DNA from: Phyllobacteriaceae bacterium
GTDB taxonomy: Bacteria > Pseudomonadota > Alphaproteobacteria > Rhizobiales > Devosiaceae
Direction: 5' to 3'
DNA: 5,454 nt
NCBI GenBank assembly: GCA_012799265.1
Contig: JAAZLP010000289.1
Coordinates: 1-5,454 of the forward strand
The notes beneath the pieces are model-generated. The model made no database searches, had not been told where the DNA came from, and worked only from the letters and a program-made list of their open reading frames with translations. Every line of letters starts with the position of its first letter. Position 1 is the stretch's first letter. Below are positions 4,973-5,454 of the stretch, piece after piece. A program made the position numbers and the translations under genes.

Positions 4973-4988
4973 CGATTCACGTGAAACG
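4973..4988. promoter_or_regulatory. parS-like site (candidate ParB-binding sequence)
   Basis: Bases 4973-4988 match the widely conserved chromosomal parS consensus TGTTTCACGTGAAACA at 13 of 16 positions, and at 13 of 14 in the core GTTTCACGTGAAAC. The mismatches are at 4973, 4975 and 4988. The inner TTCACGTGAA (4976-4985) is a perfect palindrome. The site lies in an intergenic spacer just after a terminator. The A at 4975 that departs from the consensus also creates a GATTC (GANTC) sequence, the CcrM methylation motif of alphaproteobacteria. ParB binding is inferred from the match, not shown. Confidence 0.45.
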
Positions 4989-5007
4989 TGCCGCACGCGA
5001 CGCTCCT

Positions 5008-5026
5008 GCCATGGTCTGTCCATGGC
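5008..5026. repeat. perfect inverted repeat with two CCATGG palindromes
   Basis: GCCATGG (5008-5014) and CCATGGC (5020-5026) form a perfect 7-bp inverted repeat with the 5-nt spacer TCTGT. Each arm contains the self-complementary CCATGG, so it is also a direct repeat spaced by 11 bases centre to centre, about one helical turn. It could fold as a hairpin or serve as an operator half-site pair upstream of xthA. No U-tract follows, so it is not a standard terminator. Confidence 0.45.
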
Positions 5027-5040
5027 GCGTTATTTACGGC

Positions 5041-5069
5041 TTTACCCGCAGGGCGCGCTTGGCGATAAG
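5041..5069 (+). promoter_or_regulatory. candidate promoter for xthA
   Basis: TTTACC (5041-5046) and GATAAG (5064-5069) resemble -35 and -10 hexamers, each with 4 of 6 consensus bases, with an ideal 17-base spacer. Transcription would start near 5076, giving a leader of about 28 bases to ATG 5104. Since a strong terminator precedes it, xthA needs its own promoter, which supports the guess; alphaproteobacterial promoters are loose, so the boxes remain uncertain. Confidence 0.3.
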
Positions 5070-5103
5070 GTCCCTGCCCCACTGCCTATGAAACGGACCT
5101 GCC

Positions 5104-5454
5104 ATGACCCTCTCCATCGTCACCTGGAACATCAATTCGGTGCGCCTGCGGCTGGAAATGGTCCTCGACTTTCTGCGCCAGTATCAGCCGGATGTGCTGA
5201 TGCTGCAGGAAATCAAATGCACCAATGACCAGTTTCCGCGCAACGCCTTCATCGAGGCCGGCTATCCGCACATGGCCGTGCACGGGCAGAAGGGCTATCA
5301 CGGCGTCGCCATCGTCAGCAAATTCCCCCTCACCGACATTTCCAGCCGCGTCTTCTGCGAAATCCCCGAATCGCGCCATGTCTCGGCGCTGACCGATTTT
5401 GGCCACGGCCCGGTGACGCTGCATGATTTCTACATTCCCGCCGGCGGCGACGAG
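5104..5454 (+). CDS. xthA: exodeoxyribonuclease III family protein, 3'-truncated by window
   Basis: This is an ExoIII/AP-endonuclease family enzyme, which cleaves DNA 5' of abasic sites and digests 3' ends during base excision repair in the cytoplasm. The first 117 residues are present; the family is usually about 260-270. Visible motifs are the metal-binding Asn9 in TWNINSVRLR, the catalytic metal-binding Glu36 in LMLQEIKC, the HGQKGYHGVAIVSK block (60-73), and Tyr110 in DFYIPAGGDE, the equivalent of E. coli Tyr109. The FYIPAGGDE form, rather than the E. coli YFPQGES, resembles the version common in alphaproteobacteria. The start is ATG 5104, with ACGGA (5093-5097) six bases upstream. It stands after the rplS terminator and a spacer with a candidate promoter, so it is transcribed separately. 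The metal-binding residues are intact as far as can be seen. Whether it is the main or a second ExoIII copy cannot be told. Confidence 0.93.
   Translation, partial: MTLSIVTWNINSVRLRLEMVLDFLRQYQPDVLMLQEIKCTNDQFPRNAFIEAGYPHMAVHGQKGYHGVAIVSKFPLTDISSRVFCEIPESRHVSALTDFGHGPVTLHDFYIPAGGDE

Noticed and set aside
5022..5228. Open frame beginning MARYLRLYPQG upstream of xthA
   Set aside because: It has no Shine-Dalgarno and overlaps xthA in another frame for about 125 bases; xthA is clearly the real gene.
1..5454. Mobile element, CRISPR array, toxin-antitoxin or defence system
   Set aside because: No transposase, integrase, spaced repeats, paired small toxin/antitoxin genes or nuclease/helicase defence genes are visible; the content is housekeeping genes plus small orphans.

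Overview
The window is a compact, GC-rich chromosomal segment. It reads as an alphaproteobacterium, most likely in the Hyphomicrobiales (Rhizobiales). The evidence is the gene content (leuC, a zincin-like small metallopeptidase, DUF4893, rimM-trmD-rplS, an ExoIII-type nuclease), the style of the protein sequences (L19 with a long Ala/Glu-rich tail, a short TrmD) and several GANTC sites. A Devosia-like genus would fit, but that is only an impression. I see no mobile element, CRISPR array, tRNA or rRNA.

Layout. (1) Positions 2-1066 hold the C-terminal three quarters of leuC, and its stop overlaps the GTG start of a 145-aa HExxH metallopeptidase (1057-1494). (2) After an AT-rich gap comes a 101-aa helical protein of unknown function (1633-1938). 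It converges on a 99-aa acidic orphan protein on the minus strand (1974-2273), and a stem-loop covers the junction. (3) Divergent from that gene is a secreted DUF4893 protein (2354-2934) that is broken by a single-base frameshift just after its signal peptide. (4) rimM (2981-3517) and trmD (3514-4194) overlap by GTGA. They are followed by a structured 215-nt leader and rplS (4410-4913), which ends in a strong intrinsic terminator. (5) A 137-nt spacer carries a near-match to the ParB-binding parS consensus, a perfect hairpin and a candidate promoter. It leads into xthA (5104 to beyond the window end).

How the genes work together. rimM, trmD and rplS are the usual ribosome-assembly and tRNA-modification cluster: RimM matures the 30S head, TrmD makes m1G37 in tRNA, and L19 sits at the 30S/50S interface. 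rpsP, which normally precedes rimM, is absent here, so the cluster appears split. leuC belongs to leucine biosynthesis and xthA to base excision repair; neither is functionally tied to its neighbours.

Most of the window is ordinary housekeeping. I do not see a convincing undescribed multi-gene system. The points most worth a second look are the parS-like site, the rplS leader (uORF, hairpins, possible Shine-Dalgarno sequestration), the frameshifted DUF4893 gene, and the overlapping alternative stems right after leuC.
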